Assembly (NCBI GenBank): GCA_964642545.1
Contig: CAZXQU010000023.1
Span: forward strand, 1-42,104
Length of the DNA: 42,104 nucleotides
Direction of reading: 5' to 3'
DNA from: QYOJ01 sp964642545
Lineage (GTDB): Bacteria; Bacteroidota; Bacteroidia; Bacteroidales; FEN-979
Numbering within the stretch: position 1 is the stretch's first letter; the number at the start of each line of letters is the position of its first letter. This document shows positions 1 through 8,812 of this stretch, one piece after another. The notes beneath the pieces were generated by a model. That model searched no databases, had not been told where the DNA came from, and worked only from the letters and a program-made list of their open reading frames with translations. A program made the translations under genes and the position numbers.

Positions 1-49
1 TGACAGAAAGGCTTGTAAGAAGAATTAAGAGTGTAATAATTGTCTTCAT
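1..49 (-). CDS. Start of a secreted or membrane protein (truncated by window edge)
   Basis: Reading leftwards from an ATG at 49-47 gives 16 codons, MKTIITLLILLTSLSV, before the window ends. A charged start followed by a hydrophobic run is the beginning of a signal peptide or membrane anchor. The start lies 18 bp beyond the hppA stop on the same strand, so the two are probably co-transcribed. Nothing about its function can be said from so little sequence. Confidence 0.5.
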   Translation of the reverse strand, partial: MKTIITLLILLTSLSV

Positions 50-67
50 TGCGTCAGGTTTAACTTT

Positions 68-2485
68 TTAACTCTTTTGCGGAATCCTCATGTTATAGAA
101 GGACCTGTAAACAAAGTACAGGGCGATTACGCCAAATACGATTCCAATATATGGAGCCATCCGGTAAAAATCTTCCGAAATGGCTATCTCCATTGCCAGA
201 AGGCCAAATAGGGTCGTAAATTTAATGATCGGATTCAAGGCCACCGATGAGGTGTCCTTATAAGGATCTCCAACAGTATCGCCTACAATGGATGCTTCAT
301 GCAATGGAGTCCCTTTCTCTTTCAAGTCAACCTCAATCACCTTCTTGGCATTATCCCAGGAACCACCGGCGTTAGCCATAAAAATAGCCTGGAACAATCC
401 AAAAAATGCAATTGAGAGCAGATAGGCAACAAAGAAGGAGGCAGCAGCATATACATTTGGATCACCTTCTGGTAGTCCCAGATTCCTGTAACCCGATAAG
501 AAAGCGATCGCAATAGCAAATGAGAAGATAGCTACAAAGATGTTCAACATCCCTGTTTGTGCATATTGTGTGCAGATCTTCACAACCTCTTTTGATTTCT
601 CGATGGATGCCTTTTTCTCGGCTGTATCATCCAGGACGATGTTCTGTTTTATATACTCAACGGCACGATAAGCTCCTGTTGTTACCGCCTGTATGGAGGC
701 GCCTGTAAACCAATAAATTACTGCTCCGCCGGCCATGAATCCCAGGATAGTATAGGGGTTTAAGACATTCAGAATCTGTTCTGGTGCAATTCCGAAATGT
801 TTCTGGATAATCAGGATCAGGGAGAAGATCATCGTGGTGGCACCAACCACTGCAGTTCCAATAAGTACCGGTTTGGCAGTTGCTTTGAAGGTATTTCCAG
901 CACCATCATTGGCTTCAAGGTAGTGTTTAGCTTTCTCAAAGTCGGGTTTAAACCCAAACTCCTTCTCAATCTCAACTGTAACTTCTGCCTGGTTTTCCTC
1001 AATCAGAGATAACTCATAAATGGATTGAGCATTGTCTGTAACCGGCCCATAACTATCAACTGCAATCGTAACCGGCCCCATGCCGAGAAAACCAAAAGCA
1101 ACCAGGCCAAAAGCAAAGATAGCAGGGTAAATCATCGTCTCGCCCAGGCCATACTGACTGGCCACAAAAGCGATAAACATCAGAGCAAGAAATACCAGGC
1201 CCTGCCAGAAAGCACTAAAATTACCCGCTACCAACCCTGATAAAATGTTAAGGGAAGCACCTCCTTCACGGGAAGCGGTAACGATCTCGTTCACATGTTT
1301 GGATTTGGGACTGGTAAAGATCTTGGTAAATTCGGGAATCAACGCTGCACCTAAAGTTCCGCAACTGATGATGATGGAAAGAACAAGCCAAATATTGTTG
1401 GGCAATGCCCCGAGTTGCCAGTAACTGGCGCCAAAGGTAGCGATGATGGATAATACCGATGTGATCCAAACCAGGTGGGTCAATGGCTTCTCAAAGTCGA
1501 GGTCGTCTACATTGCTGTATCTGACCTTACTGATCATTTTGTTGATGTAAAAAGCAGTAATCGATGTGATAACCATCAGGATACGCATCACGAAGATCCA
1601 GGTGAGCAGCTGTCGCTGGAACTCAATATCGGTGATAGCCAGCACGATGAAAGCGATCAGTGCAACACCCGTCACACCATATGTCTCAAATCCGTCGGCA
1701 GTTGGACCAACACTGTCACCAGCATTGTCGCCAACACAATCAGCAATGACACCAGGATTTCTTGGGTCATCCTCTTTGATTCCGAAAACCACTTTCATCA
1801 GGTCAGAACCGATGTCAGCAATCTTGGTAAAAATTCCACCGGCAATACGAAGAGCTGATGCGCCTAATGACTCACCAATAGCAAACCCAATAAAACTGGC
1901 ACCAGCGTATTCACGAGGGACGAAGAGAAGAATGATCAACATCATGATCAGCTCAACGCAGATCAGGGCTACTCCAATACTCATCCCGGCATTCAACGGG
2001 ATATTCAATAATTTCAACGGTTTTCTTTCAAGTGAAGCAAATGCCATACGGCTGTTCGCCAGGGTATTCATACGAATGCCAAACCAGGCCACTCCGTATG
2101 ATCCCAGGATGCCGATGACAGTCCAGGCAAGAATTAACAGGACTCCACCAAAAGAGTTCTCCTGTAGGTATCCGAAGTAAAATGCCATACATAATCCGAT
2201 GATGACAAACAGGATCACAAGGAATTTTCCCTGCTGGATCAAGTATGTTTTGCAGGTCTGAAAAATTACATTAGCCACGTCGAGCATCGATTGATGTGCC
2301 CTTATTTTTTTCACTTTTGCATACTGATACCATCCGAATAACAGACCAAGGATGCAAATAATGAATCCGAGGTATAACAAATTATTCTGGGCGGCTGTCA
2401 GTTCAGGTATTACCAGGTCTGCTTCGCTGGCCATACTTAAAAATGGAACAAGAAGTGCAATCAAAACTGTTGTAATTCGCTTCAT
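68..2485 (-). CDS. hppA: Membrane-bound ion-translocating pyrophosphatase
   Basis: An integral membrane enzyme that hydrolyses pyrophosphate and couples this to H+ (or Na+) export. The catalytic signatures are present in order: DIGSDL at about 224, EDDPRNPGVIADCVGDNAGD at 238-257, DSYGPVTDNAQ at 477-487, and near the C-terminus NAGGSWDNAKK followed by GDTVGDPYKDTSS. At the position that distinguishes K+-dependent from K+-independent enzymes the sequence is GNTFKATAK (530-538), with Lys534, which by family knowledge points to a K+-independent, probably H+-pumping type. At 805 residues it is longer than most members, with an N-terminal signal-like helix (residues 1-20). Two TAnnTTTG-type boxes lie upstream (2520-2527 and 2538-2545, reverse strand), neither with a clear -33 partner. 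The family is certain; ion specificity is inferred. Confidence 0.95.
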   Translation of the reverse strand: MKRITTVLIALLVPFLSMASEADLVIPELTAAQNNLLYLGFIICILGLLFGWYQYAKVKKIRAHQSMLDVANVIFQTCKTYLIQQGKFLVILFVIIGLCMAFYFGYLQENSFGGVLLILAWTVIGILGSYGVAWFGIRMNTLANSRMAFASLERKPLKLLNIPLNAGMSIGVALICVELIMMLIILLFVPREYAGASFIGFAIGESLGASALRIAGGIFTKIADIGSDLMKVVFGIKEDDPRNPGVIADCVGDNAGDSVGPTADGFETYGVTGVALIAFIVLAITDIEFQRQLLTWIFVMRILMVITSITAFYINKMISKVRYSNVDDLDFEKPLTHLVWITSVLSIIATFGASYWQLGALPNNIWLVLSIIISCGTLGAALIPEFTKIFTSPKSKHVNEIVTASREGGASLNILSGLVAGNFSAFWQGLVFLALMFIAFVASQYGLGETMIYPAIFAFGLVAFGFLGMGPVTIAVDSYGPVTDNAQSIYELSLIEENQAEVTVEIEKEFGFKPDFEKAKHYLEANDGAGNTFKATAKPVLIGTAVVGATTMIFSLILIIQKHFGIAPEQILNVLNPYTILGFMAGGAVIYWFTGASIQAVTTGAYRAVEYIKQNIVLDDTAEKKASIEKSKEVVKICTQYAQTGMLNIFVAIFSFAIAIAFLSGYRNLGLPEGDPNVYAAASFFVAYLLSIAFFGLFQAIFMANAGGSWDNAKKVIEVDLKEKGTPLHEASIVGDTVGDPYKDTSSVALNPIIKFTTLFGLLAMEIAISEDFYRMAPYIGIVFGVIALYFVYRSFYNMRIPQKS

Positions 2486-2567
2486 ATGAATGTATTTAGT
2501 TTTAATAATCTAATTCCGGCAAAAATAAGACATTTTTCAAAAATAGAGCGGAATTTTTCCACAGTTG

Positions 2568-2599
2568 TTTGCCGGATTGATAAAAATCACGTAGGTTTG
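2568..2599 (+). promoter_or_regulatory. Bacteroidota-type promoter of the nuclease/nupC/thyA/folA unit
   Basis: TTTG at 2568-2571, a 20-bp spacer, then TAGGTTTG at 2592-2599. This matches the -33/-7 consensus TTTG-N19/20-TAnnTTTG. It lies 22 bp before the ATG at 2622 and is the only such pair seen ahead of the four forward genes. Confidence 0.65.
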
Positions 2600-2621
2600 T
2601 GTAAAGCAAACTTGGCAGGGA

Positions 2622-3218
2622 ATGGAGAAAATCCGGCTTGAGATCATTGGCATGTCATACAGTCAGTCGCAAAGTGGCGCCTATGCAATCATTCTGGGAG
2701 AACAGGAGGGTAAAAGAAGATTGCCTATCATCATTGGAAGTTTCGAAGCTCAGGCTATTGCTATTGAAATTGAAAAAATTAAAACACCCCGTCCACTCAC
2801 TCATGATCTCTTCAAATCATTTGCAGATACCTTTCAAATCAATGTGACGGAGGTGATTATCAATAAATTTAGTGAAGGGGTCTTTTATGCAGTACTCCTC
2901 TGCTCTGATGGAAAAACTGTTAAAGAGGTGGATTCCAGAACCTCTGATGCTATTGCATTGGCTTTGCGGTTTAGCTGTCCAATTTATACCTATGAAAATA
3001 TCATAGTTGCAGCCGGAATCATCATGGACGATGAGACCTCAGAACCCATTCATTCTGAAGTGGAAAAGGATGATATCCCCACAAACCTCGAAGATGACCT
3101 ATCAGTTTACACGATGACTGAATTAAAGCAGTTGCTGAAAAAAGCGGTTGACGGTGAAGAATATGAAAAGGCATCAACAATTCGGGACGAAATCAATAAA
3201 AGAAAAAGGGAGACCTAG
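2622..3218 (+). CDS. Bifunctional nuclease-family (DUF151) protein with UVR motif
   Basis: 198 residues. Residues 1-133 form a BFN/DUF151 domain, recognisable from LPIIIGSFEAQAIAIEIE (34-51), the TPRPLTHDL stretch and SRTSDAIALALR (105-116). A plant relative of this family has reported RNase and DNase activity, but the bacterial role is poorly defined. After an acidic linker (135-160) the C-terminus (166-195, TELKQLLKKAVDGEEYEKAS onward) is a UvrB/UvrC-type UVR helical hairpin, a protein-interaction motif. This two-domain arrangement is common in Bacteroidota. The gene leads a forward unit and is followed 58 bp later by a nucleoside transporter. Nuclease activity is inferred only. Confidence 0.85.
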   Translation: MEKIRLEIIGMSYSQSQSGAYAIILGEQEGKRRLPIIIGSFEAQAIAIEIEKIKTPRPLTHDLFKSFADTFQINVTEVIINKFSEGVFYAVLLCSDGKTVKEVDSRTSDAIALALRFSCPIYTYENIIVAAGIIMDDETSEPIHSEVEKDDIPTNLEDDLSVYTMTELKQLLKKAVDGEEYEKASTIRDEINKRKRET

Positions 3219-3276
3219 GGTTGGCCTCCGAGATTGAACTTAATATGATTGCATGTTTCATGCCTGAAAAAACTGT

Positions 3277-4557
3277 ATGGATAGATTTACTGGTGTACTT
3301 GGCCTGGTCTTGATTTTTGGAATCGCATTTCTGATGTCGAATAACCGAAAGGCGATCAATTACCGCCTTGTGATTACGGGCATCATTCTTCAGGTTGGAA
3401 CAGCATTCTTCATTCTGAAAGTTCCTATTGGGCAATTGATCTTTGAAAAAATTGGATTTGGTGTCCAAAAACTCCTGGATTTCAGTATGGAAGGAGCACG
3501 TTTCTGCTTTGGGTTTCTTGCAAATGGAGATGTGTTGAATTCCATCGTTGGTCCCGGCAACAGTTTCATTTTTGTTTTTACTTTGATTCCAACGATCATT
3601 TTCATCTGTGTCCTGGTAGCTATTGGATATCATATCGGACTACTGCAGAGAATCGTCGCTATCATTGCAGTAGGAGTTTACAAAGTGATGCGGGTTAGTG
3701 GGAGTGAAGCTCTTTCCAACGTAGCCAGTGCGTTTGTTGGCCAGGTGGAGGCACAGATCCTGATCAGACCCTATATTTCCGGAATGACGATGTCGGAACT
3801 TCTCGCTTCAATGAGTGGAAGCATGGCCTGCATAGCAGGAGGTGTGCTTGCTGTATATGTCGCAATGGGAGTTCCAGCTCCTTACCTTCTTGCAGCCAGC
3901 CTGATGGCTGCTCCAGGAGCACTGGTAATCGCCAAGATCGTTTATCCTGAAACCCAGGAATCAGAGACTAAAGGACGTGTGAAGCTGGAAGTGAAGAGAA
4001 CCCATGCAAACCTGATGGATGCGATCTCCCATGGAGCTAGCGACGGAATGCGTATCAGCATCAATGTAATAGCTATGTTAATTGGTATGATTGCTCTGAT
4101 TGCACTCGTTGATGGACTGCTGGGATGGCTTGGGAGTTTAGTGGCCACAACCGGATTGAGTTTGAATGTAATTGGATGGAACCTCGAAGACCTTCGACTA
4201 AGGGATATTCTGGGTTCATTCTTCTCTATCTTTGCCTGGGCAATGGGTGTTCCATGGAAAGAAGCACATACTGTTGGAGCATTGATGGGAACCAAACTGG
4301 TAATCAATGAGTTTGTTGCTTATACCGACCTGGCTCCAATGATTGCTGCCAAATCCCTTTCTCCCAAAGCACTGGTTATTGCCAGTTTCGCCCTCTGCGG
4401 TTTTGCAAATTTCAGCTCCGTTGCAATTCAAATCGGCGGTATTGGAGAGTTGGCGCCTAACAGGAGACGAGACCTGGCCAGGCTTGGGATCAAAGCGATG
4501 ATCTGTGGCACACTGGCATCCTATGTGTCAGCAACACTTGCTGGAATAATGATGTGA
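3277..4557 (+). CDS. nupC: NupC-type concentrative nucleoside transporter
   Basis: 426 residues with about 9-10 hydrophobic segments. The CNT family signatures are clear: GGVLAVYVAMGVPAPYLLA in the middle, the substrate/cation motif NEFVAYTDL, and GFANFSSVAIQIGGIGELAP near the C-terminus. It would import nucleosides with Na+ or H+ across the inner membrane. It sits 26 bp upstream of thyA, so imported deoxynucleosides and thymidylate synthesis are plausibly linked. The ATG at 3277 is used; the ATG at 3245 is out of frame. The symbol reflects family, not proven substrate. Confidence 0.9.
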   Translation: MDRFTGVLGLVLIFGIAFLMSNNRKAINYRLVITGIILQVGTAFFILKVPIGQLIFEKIGFGVQKLLDFSMEGARFCFGFLANGDVLNSIVGPGNSFIFVFTLIPTIIFICVLVAIGYHIGLLQRIVAIIAVGVYKVMRVSGSEALSNVASAFVGQVEAQILIRPYISGMTMSELLASMSGSMACIAGGVLAVYVAMGVPAPYLLAASLMAAPGALVIAKIVYPETQESETKGRVKLEVKRTHANLMDAISHGASDGMRISINVIAMLIGMIALIALVDGLLGWLGSLVATTGLSLNVIGWNLEDLRLRDILGSFFSIFAWAMGVPWKEAHTVGALMGTKLVINEFVAYTDLAPMIAAKSLSPKALVIASFALCGFANFSSVAIQIGGIGELAPNRRRDLARLGIKAMICGTLASYVSATLAGIMM

Positions 4558-4583
4558 CACCATTGAAATCAAATTATTAACAA

Positions 4584-5378
4584 ATGAAACAATACCTCGA
4601 CCTGCTTGATCACGTACTAAAAAATGGTGTAACCAAAGCGGACCGTACAGGGACAGGAACAATGAGTGTGTTTGGTTACCAGATGCGATTTAATCTGGAT
4701 GACGGGTTCCCTGTGATGACGACAAAGAAATTACACCTGCGCTCTATCATCCATGAATTACTCTGGTTTCTGAAAGGTGAGACAACTATTAAATATTTGA
4801 ATGATAATAAGGTTACCATCTGGGATGAGTGGGCTAATGAGAATGGAGAGCTGGGCCATGTCTATGGCTACCAGTGGAGGTCATGGCCAAAAGCTGATGG
4901 CTCGCACATTGACCAGATCTCCCAGGTTGTGGAGTCGATAAAAACCAACCCAAACTCACGCCGGCACATTGTTTCAGCATGGAATGTGGGGGAACTCGAT
5001 CAGATGGCGCTTCCTCCATGTCATCTGCTGTTTCAGTTTTATGTGGCTGACGGACGACTCTCATGCCAGATGTACCAGAGAAGTTGTGACATTTTTCTGG
5101 GAGTTCCCTTTAACATTGCCTCTTATACTCTGCTTTTGTTGATGATGGCGCAGGTAACCGGACTGAAACCAGGAGAATTTGTTCACACGCTAGGCGATGC
5201 GCATATCTATCTGAATCATCTGGATCAGGTAAAACTGCAGTTGATCAGGGACCCTTATCCACTTCCAACCATGAAACTCAATCCGGATAAAACAGGAATA
5301 TTTGATTTTACCTTTGATGATTTCGAACTGAGTAACTACCAATGCCATCCTCATATTAAAGGAGAAATATCTGTATAA
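4584..5378 (+). CDS. thyA: Thymidylate synthase
   Basis: Converts dUMP and methylene-tetrahydrofolate to dTMP and dihydrofolate. The 264-residue length equals the E. coli enzyme, and the nucleophile falls at the same place, Cys146 in LPPCHLLFQFYV. Also visible are the phosphate-binding RR pair at 126-127, RSCDIFLGVPFNIASY (166-181) and GDAHIYLNHLDQ (204-215). It is 11 bp upstream of folA, which recycles the dihydrofolate made here. No truncation or frameshift. Confidence 0.98.
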   Translation: MKQYLDLLDHVLKNGVTKADRTGTGTMSVFGYQMRFNLDDGFPVMTTKKLHLRSIIHELLWFLKGETTIKYLNDNKVTIWDEWANENGELGHVYGYQWRSWPKADGSHIDQISQVVESIKTNPNSRRHIVSAWNVGELDQMALPPCHLLFQFYVADGRLSCQMYQRSCDIFLGVPFNIASYTLLLLMMAQVTGLKPGEFVHTLGDAHIYLNHLDQVKLQLIRDPYPLPTMKLNPDKTGIFDFTFDDFELSNYQCHPHIKGEISV

Positions 5379-5389
5379 TACCAAAAACT

Positions 5390-5881
5390 ATGATCTCAAT
5401 TATCGTTGCTGTAGCTGAAAATAATGCCATTGGAAAGGACAACCAGTTGTTATGGCATATCCCCGATGATTTGAAACGGTTTAAACGCCTAACTACAGGT
5501 CATAGTGTTATCATGGGTAAAAACACCTGGGAATCGCTTCCTAATCGTCCATTACCGAACCGAAGAAATATTGTCATTACTGATAATCCTAATGACTATT
5601 TCGAAGGAGCAGAAATGGTTACATCTATTGAAGCAGCAAAGACACTGTGCGTTGCTACAGAAGAGAACTTTGTGATGGGTGGCGCATCCATTTATCAACA
5701 ATTCCTACCTATCACCGACCGGCTCTACTTGACTAAAGTCCATAAGTCGTTTGATGGAGATACCTTCTTTCCTGAATTGAACTTACTAGACTGGGAGAGA
5801 GTATCGAAAGACGACTACCCACCTGATGAACATAACGATTTTGGATACACCTACTTTATTTTTGACAGAGTTACAAAATGA
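5390..5881 (+). CDS. folA: Dihydrofolate reductase
   Basis: 163 residues, NADPH-dependent reduction of dihydrofolate to tetrahydrofolate. Diagnostic segments are IVAVAENNAIGKDNQLLWHI at residues 4-23, the acidic substrate-binding PDDLKRF that follows, and VIMGKNTWESLP. The C-terminal FDGDTFFPE is typical. It is the last gene of the forward unit; its TGA is immediately followed by a 7-bp tandem repeat and by a convergent gene. Confidence 0.97.
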   Translation: MISIIVAVAENNAIGKDNQLLWHIPDDLKRFKRLTTGHSVIMGKNTWESLPNRPLPNRRNIVITDNPNDYFEGAEMVTSIEAAKTLCVATEENFVMGGASIYQQFLPITDRLYLTKVHKSFDGDTFFPELNLLDWERVSKDDYPPDEHNDFGYTYFIFDRVTK

Positions 5882-5916
5882 TTACGTCTTACGTCCTACG
5901 TCTCACGTCTTACGTT
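5882..5916. repeat. 7-bp tandem repeat at the folA convergent junction
   Basis: Five imperfect 7-bp units (ttacgtc, ttacgtc, ctacgtc, tcacgtc, ttacgtt) start at the base after the folA stop. On the reverse strand the array supplies the stop codon (5903-5905) and the last few codons of the convergent gene. Confidence 0.85.
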
Positions 5917-7201
5917 TTTCCTTACGGGCTGCAGGGAATAGAATATTGTTGAGAATAAGCCTGTATCCTGGAGAATTGGGATGCAGATTAAGTTCAGTTT
6001 GGGGGTCTCCTACAAGGTGTTGGTAGTCTTCAGGATCATGTCCTCCAAGGAATGTCCAGGTCCCTTTTCCAAAATCACCATGAATATATCTTACTTCACC
6101 TAGAACTTTATTCTCTCCCATAATGAGAACCGATGGTTTCAAGTATTTCTTTTTAAATGCTGTAGTCTGCCCCATAAATCCGGAAATAATGGTCTCATGA
6201 TCCTGACAAAGCATGGATGGTACAGGATCCCATTTGGCTGAGAAATCAAAAAGTGTGAACAGGTCTGTCGATTGATTCAATGAACGGGGGCGGGTCTCTG
6301 TCGCATCAATCGAAGATATTTCGTATTCGTATGGATTCACGCTGAGGGTGAAATTTTCAAAGGCAAAACACCTTGAATAATCTAGTTTGCTGTTAGCTTG
6401 AGGATCCGGTGGATCTCCGTCGAACATGACGTCACAAATATCGACTCCCTCTGCTGCCAAGGCAACATCATAACTGTCAGGCGCTGAACACATCGAGAAC
6501 AAGTATCCTCCTCCGGCTACGAAATCCCTGATTCTTTTAGCGGTTTCCAATTTCATTTGGGAGACTTTGCTAAAACCCAGTTTATACGCCATATCTTCAT
6601 TCAGTTTCACATCTTCCTGGTACCATGTGCTTTGTTTGTATGCGGCCCAGAATTTTCCATACTGACCAGTGAAATCTTCATGGTGGAGATGAAGCCAATC
6701 ATACAGAGGAAGTACTCCGAGATGAATCTCTTCATCATACACCACGTCGTATGGAATCTCGGCATAGGTGAGTACCAGGGTAACAGCATCATCCCAGGGT
6801 TGCTTGTTTTTTGGTGAATAGACTGCAATCTTTGGAGGTTTGTGAAGTTTAACGGTCTCCATGTTAATCTGGGGGTCAGAGATTTCGAGAAGTATAGCAT
6901 TCGCTTGTGCATCGCTGATTACCTGGGATGTAACCCCTCGAATCTGGCACTCTTGTTCGATCTCCTGTGCATAAGGGATTAAAAAACTGCCTCCCCGGTA
7001 ATTCAACAACCAATCGACCTCTACATCCTTTTGAAGTACCCAATATGCCACTCCATAAGCTTTAATATGATTTTTCTGTGTTTCATCCATAGGAATCAAC
7101 ACATGCATGCCCATTGTAAAATGTGACAGCAACACCAGAAAGGTAAAAAGGATCCCGGTAGGTAAACTAAAATGGAATGTCATTCGGGCTAATCTCTTCA
7201 T
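5903..7201 (-). CDS. Exported glutamine-amidotransferase-fold protein (often mislabelled asparagine synthetase B)
   Basis: 432 residues from the ATG at 7201, chosen because MKRLAR gives a charged n-region ahead of a hydrophobic segment (about 10-28); ATGs at 7213 and 7183 are alternatives. The mature start VLIPMDETQKNH, then LLNYRGGSF, LTYAEIPYDVVYDEE, LYDWLHLHHEDFTGQYGKF and FVAGGGYLFSMCSAPDSYD, match a Bacteroidota family that databases label asparagine synthetase B. None of the AsnB hallmarks (N-terminal nucleophile Cys2, SGGLDS-type ATP loop) is present. The glycine-rich strand leading to a Cys resembles the nucleophile elbow of class-I amidotransferase-like folds such as ThuA or BPL_N. 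A periplasmic or surface role is inferred; substrate unknown. The 5' end overlaps dnaB by 35 bp. Confidence 0.8.
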   Translation of the reverse strand: MKRLARMTFHFSLPTGILFTFLVLLSHFTMGMHVLIPMDETQKNHIKAYGVAYWVLQKDVEVDWLLNYRGGSFLIPYAQEIEQECQIRGVTSQVISDAQANAILLEISDPQINMETVKLHKPPKIAVYSPKNKQPWDDAVTLVLTYAEIPYDVVYDEEIHLGVLPLYDWLHLHHEDFTGQYGKFWAAYKQSTWYQEDVKLNEDMAYKLGFSKVSQMKLETAKRIRDFVAGGGYLFSMCSAPDSYDVALAAEGVDICDVMFDGDPPDPQANSKLDYSRCFAFENFTLSVNPYEYEISSIDATETRPRSLNQSTDLFTLFDFSAKWDPVPSMLCQDHETIISGFMGQTTAFKKKYLKPSVLIMGENKVLGEVRYIHGDFGKGTWTFLGGHDPEDYQHLVGDPQTELNLHPNSPGYRLILNNILFPAARKEKRKT

Positions 7202-8750
7202 GGTCAATTTCATCCATTCTGGACATTACATTGCGAGTCCTCACTTTCCCATCAAACGAGTCGTTTGGGGAAATAGTATCAGCAAAGGCATAATCCTTCT
7301 CGTAATCCATGAATTTAGCATACTTGGCAATGAAACGCAGCTTGATATCCTTTGTGGGACCATTCCGGTTCTTGGCAATCCCGATTTCAGCAAGGCCGGA
7401 GGTAGAATCACCCTGCTCGTCCACATCTATTTTATAATACTCTGGTCGATAGATGAACATCACCATATCGGCATCCTGTTCAATGGATCCGGACTCCCTG
7501 AGGTCGGAGAGTATCGGTTTTTTGGTTCCACCTCTTTTTTCCACTTCTCGGCTTAGCTGTGAAAGTGCAATGATGGGTATATTCAACTCTTTTGCCAGGG
7601 CCTTCAATGACCTCGAGATGCTACTGATCTCCTGTTCCCTGTTCCCTCGGTGTTCGGCCCCACCCTGCATCAACTGCATATAGTCAAGGATGACCATTTC
7701 AATATTGTGCTGTTGCCGTAATCTCCGGCTTTTCGCACGAAGTTCAAAGATGGTCAAAGCTGGAGTATCATCAATGAAGAGTGGTGCATCAATCAACCTT
7801 GTGACTCTGCTGTTCAGGAGATTCCATTCATCGGTGTCGAGTGTGCCTTTCTTTAGTTTCTCAGCTGGAATCCCTGTTTCACTGGCAATTAAACGGGTGA
7901 CGAGTTGAACGGCCGACATTTCAAGGGAAAAAACAGCAACCGGCTTTTTGAAATCAACCGCTGCATTCCTGGCCATCGTCAACGCAAAAGCTGTTTTTCC
8001 CATTCCCGGGCGCGAGGCGAGAATAACCAGATCTGACCGTTGCCAGCCTCCTGTTACACGGTCAAGTTCCGTAAACCCCGATCCAACTCCCCGTAGATGC
8101 CCTTCATGCTTTTGACCTGCAGCAATCTCTTGAATTGCCTCAGTCATCAGTGATTGCATGGATCTGTATGTCCGTCTGAGGCTGTTTTCACTGATGTAAA
8201 ACAAGTTATTCTCCGCTTTGTCAAGCAACTCAAAAACATCGGTGGTATCTTCGTATGCCTCTTTGATAATCTCGGAAGAGATATGGATTAATTCTCGCTG
8301 GATGTATTTCTGCAGTAAAATGTGAGCATGGTACTCAATGTTGGCTGCCGATGCAACCCTGTTTGTTAGCATTGTAATATAATAGGGCCCACCTACCAGG
8401 TCCAACTCCCCTGTTTTTCGAAGCGACTCAGTAACGGTAAGAATATCAACAGGTTCTGTGCTGGCAAATAATTTTTGGATAGCAGAAAAAATAATCTGAT
8501 GAGCCTCTTTGTAGAAGATTTCGGGTTTTAGGATTTCGATGACTTCTGTTAGCGGATCTTTCTCAAGCATCATAGCTCCCAAGACAGCTTCCTCAAGGTC
8601 AACCGCCTGAGGAGGGACTTTTCCATGCTCATGAAACAATTCAGAAACCGGACTCTTTTTTGTTCGCTTCCTTGCTATATGCTGACTCTCCTGTAATTGC
8701 TTCTTATCCTGTCCCAGCGTGTCTGGACTCTCGTTTTTAAACTCTTCCAT
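7167..8750 (-). CDS. dnaB: Replicative DNA helicase DnaB
   Basis: 527 residues. After a charged N-terminal extension (1-45), the DnaB N-terminal domain begins at VPPQAVDLEEAVLGAMML. A linker (about 175-225) precedes the RecA-like ATPase: Walker A ASRPGMGKT at 245-253, Walker B region MVILDYMQLM, and the conserved LSQLSREVEKRGGTKKPILS with SDLRESGSIEQDAD. The hexamer unwinds DNA at the replication fork in the cytoplasm. The extension is about 45 residues longer than in E. coli DnaB. It has its own promoter only 4 bp from the ATG, and its 3' end overlaps the next reverse gene. Confidence 0.97.
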   Translation of the reverse strand: MEEFKNESPDTLGQDKKQLQESQHIARKRTKKSPVSELFHEHGKVPPQAVDLEEAVLGAMMLEKDPLTEVIEILKPEIFYKEAHQIIFSAIQKLFASTEPVDILTVTESLRKTGELDLVGGPYYITMLTNRVASAANIEYHAHILLQKYIQRELIHISSEIIKEAYEDTTDVFELLDKAENNLFYISENSLRRTYRSMQSLMTEAIQEIAAGQKHEGHLRGVGSGFTELDRVTGGWQRSDLVILASRPGMGKTAFALTMARNAAVDFKKPVAVFSLEMSAVQLVTRLIASETGIPAEKLKKGTLDTDEWNLLNSRVTRLIDAPLFIDDTPALTIFELRAKSRRLRQQHNIEMVILDYMQLMQGGAEHRGNREQEISSISRSLKALAKELNIPIIALSQLSREVEKRGGTKKPILSDLRESGSIEQDADMVMFIYRPEYYKIDVDEQGDSTSGLAEIGIAKNRNGPTKDIKLRFIAKYAKFMDYEKDYAFADTISPNDSFDGKVRTRNVMSRMDEIDHEEISPNDIPF

Positions 8751-8754
8751 TGGT

Positions 8755-8788
8755 CAAAAGTAAAACTTCCACAAGAGAATTCTTCAAA
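8755..8788 (-). promoter_or_regulatory. dnaB promoter, possibly leaderless
   Basis: On the reverse strand TTTG (8788-8785), a 22-bp spacer and TACTTTTG (8762-8755). Only four bases separate the -7 box from the dnaB ATG at 8750, so transcription would start at or next to the start codon. Confidence 0.55.
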
Positions 8789-8812
8789 TTTCGTCCATTA
8801 AAGTTTTCAACA

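Noticed and set aside
1475..2180. Long forward frames (127 and 204 codons) across hppA
   Set aside because: They are antisense to a gene with intact catalytic motifs and show no domain or codon pattern of their own.
3250..3262. Perfect 5-bp inverted repeat (GCATG / CATGC) before nupC
   Set aside because: Too short, and without a T-run or known operator match, to call a regulatory element.
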